Below are positions 5,817 through 6,472 of a stretch of 6,472 bases of DNA, piece by piece. The notes under the pieces are model-generated. The model was not told the DNA's origin. It saw only the letters and a list, made by a program, of their open reading frames with translations, and did not search any database. Position 1 is the first letter of the stretch, and each line of letters starts with the position of its first letter. The translations under genes were made by a program, and so were the position numbers. Location: contig JAJPJU010000337.1 in assembly GCA_021324035.1 (NCBI GenBank), positions 1 to 6,472 of the forward strand, written 5' to 3'. Origin of the DNA: Spartobacteria bacterium (GTDB lineage Bacteria > Verrucomicrobiota > Verrucomicrobiia > Chthoniobacterales > UBA10450).

Positions 5817-6472
5817 TTACAAAAGATCGAGCTGGGCGCGTTCCTGCTCGGAAATATTTTTGTCGGCTTCCGAGGGAAGCGGTAAATCGTAGCCGAGTCG
5901 CTGGGCCAGACGCTGCGCTGTCTCGGGCGCGAAGCCTTCAAAATGATTACTCACGAACGCCCAGACGTTGCGGACTTCGCCAAGGTGGCGCTCGATCTTT
6001 AAAGCCCAACTTTCCAACGCGGCTTCCCGTTTCCAGATAAGCTTGTCGTAGCGATGGACGAATTTTCCCTTGCCGTCGTACTTCGTCGCGTAATCTCCGA
6101 GCAACCGCAGATAAATGAAATCGGTGGTCTGGGGCAGAAATTCAAATGGCGCGAGGTTACGCTCGTTTAGCGGACTGGTGTCGGCCCAGACCCAGCTGAC
6201 CCGGCAATTCTCGAGCAACCGAATAATTTGCGGGCGATGCCAGCCGGGATTTCGAAACTCAACGGCAAAACGAAAATCCTTCGGAAGTTGGACGAGAAAT
6301 TTGCGGAGAACTTGTCGTCCATCTTTTGGGGTAAACGATGGCGGCAATTGAATCAGCACGACCTGCAGCTTCGATTCGAGCGGCTCGACCGCCCGCAGAA
6401 ACGCATTGAGCTCGGCCGAGCAGTCGCGCAACCGGCAAACATGCGTGATTTCGCGGGGCAGTTTGCAGCTGA
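5817..6472 (-). CDS. DUF72 domain-containing protein (YecE-like), N-terminus beyond the window
   Basis: 217 residues are visible up to a TAA at 5819-5817. The frame stays open to the right window edge, so the true start is outside; the TTG at 6431 is internal. The first visible residues already match the family (LPREITH followed by RLRDC), equivalent to the strand of the TIM-barrel-like fold after the missing first 50-70 residues. Further landmarks are VVLIQLPPSF, DFRFAVEFRNPGWH, VSWVWADTS, FIYLRLLGD and VWAFVSNHFEGFAPETAQRL, in the order seen in DUF72 proteins. The family is widespread and its biochemical role is not established. The C-terminus after the ETAQRLAQRLG helix is short and hydrophilic. 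It converges on serS with 47 bases between the stops. Confidence 0.92.
   Translation of the reverse strand, partial: SCKLPREITHVCRLRDCSAELNAFLRAVEPLESKLQVVLIQLPPSFTPKDGRQVLRKFLVQLPKDFRFAVEFRNPGWHRPQIIRLLENCRVSWVWADTSPLNERNLAPFEFLPQTTDFIYLRLLGDYATKYDGKGKFVHRYDKLIWKREAALESWALKIERHLGEVRNVWAFVSNHFEGFAPETAQRLAQRLGYDLPLPSEADKNISEQERAQLDLL

Noticed and set aside
5806..5832. Inverted GCTCGA/TCGAGC between the serS and DUF72 stops as a bidirectional terminator.
   Set aside because: The stem is only 6 bp with a 15-base loop, overlaps the DUF72 coding end, and no T run follows on either strand.

Overview
This window reads as ordinary chromosomal DNA of a moderately GC-rich, probably soil or freshwater bacterium. 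I favour Verrucomicrobiota (Chthoniobacter/Spartobacteria-like). The reasons are the mixture of an orphan type II secretion-type pseudopilin, a DUF4126 membrane protein and a DUF2851 protein, start codons without clear Shine-Dalgarno sequences, and short tandem intergenic repeats. This placement is inference from recalled family distributions, not a database result.

Layout from left to right. Bases 1-75 hold the last 24 codons of an upstream + strand gene. A PhzF-family isomerase/epimerase-like gene follows at 85-1002 (+), only 9 bases downstream. Then comes a block read leftwards on the - strand: a DUF4126 membrane protein (4391 to 3339), a DUF2851 gene broken by an in-frame TAA (3274 to 1901), a GspG-like pseudopilin (1844 to 1224) and tRNA-Gly(CCC) (1157 to 1087). 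A 103-base divergent intergenic region separates this block from serS, seryl-tRNA synthetase (4495-5769, +). A convergent DUF72 (YecE-like) gene (- strand) enters from the right and is cut by the window edge, so its N-terminus is missing.

The genes do not form one evident pathway. serS and tRNA-Gly belong to translation. DUF4126 and DUF2851 are co-directional and may be co-transcribed. The pseudopilin is bracketed by two four-unit heptameric repeat arrays in inverted orientation. The points most worth a second look are the in-frame stop in DUF2851, the heptad arrays, the paired promoters between DUF4126 and serS whose predicted start sites fall on the start codons (leaderless mRNAs), the TTKTAAC repeat array in that same region, and the extra soluble domain on DUF4126. 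I see no CRISPR array, transposase, phage gene or defence system, and I do not claim a new system here.
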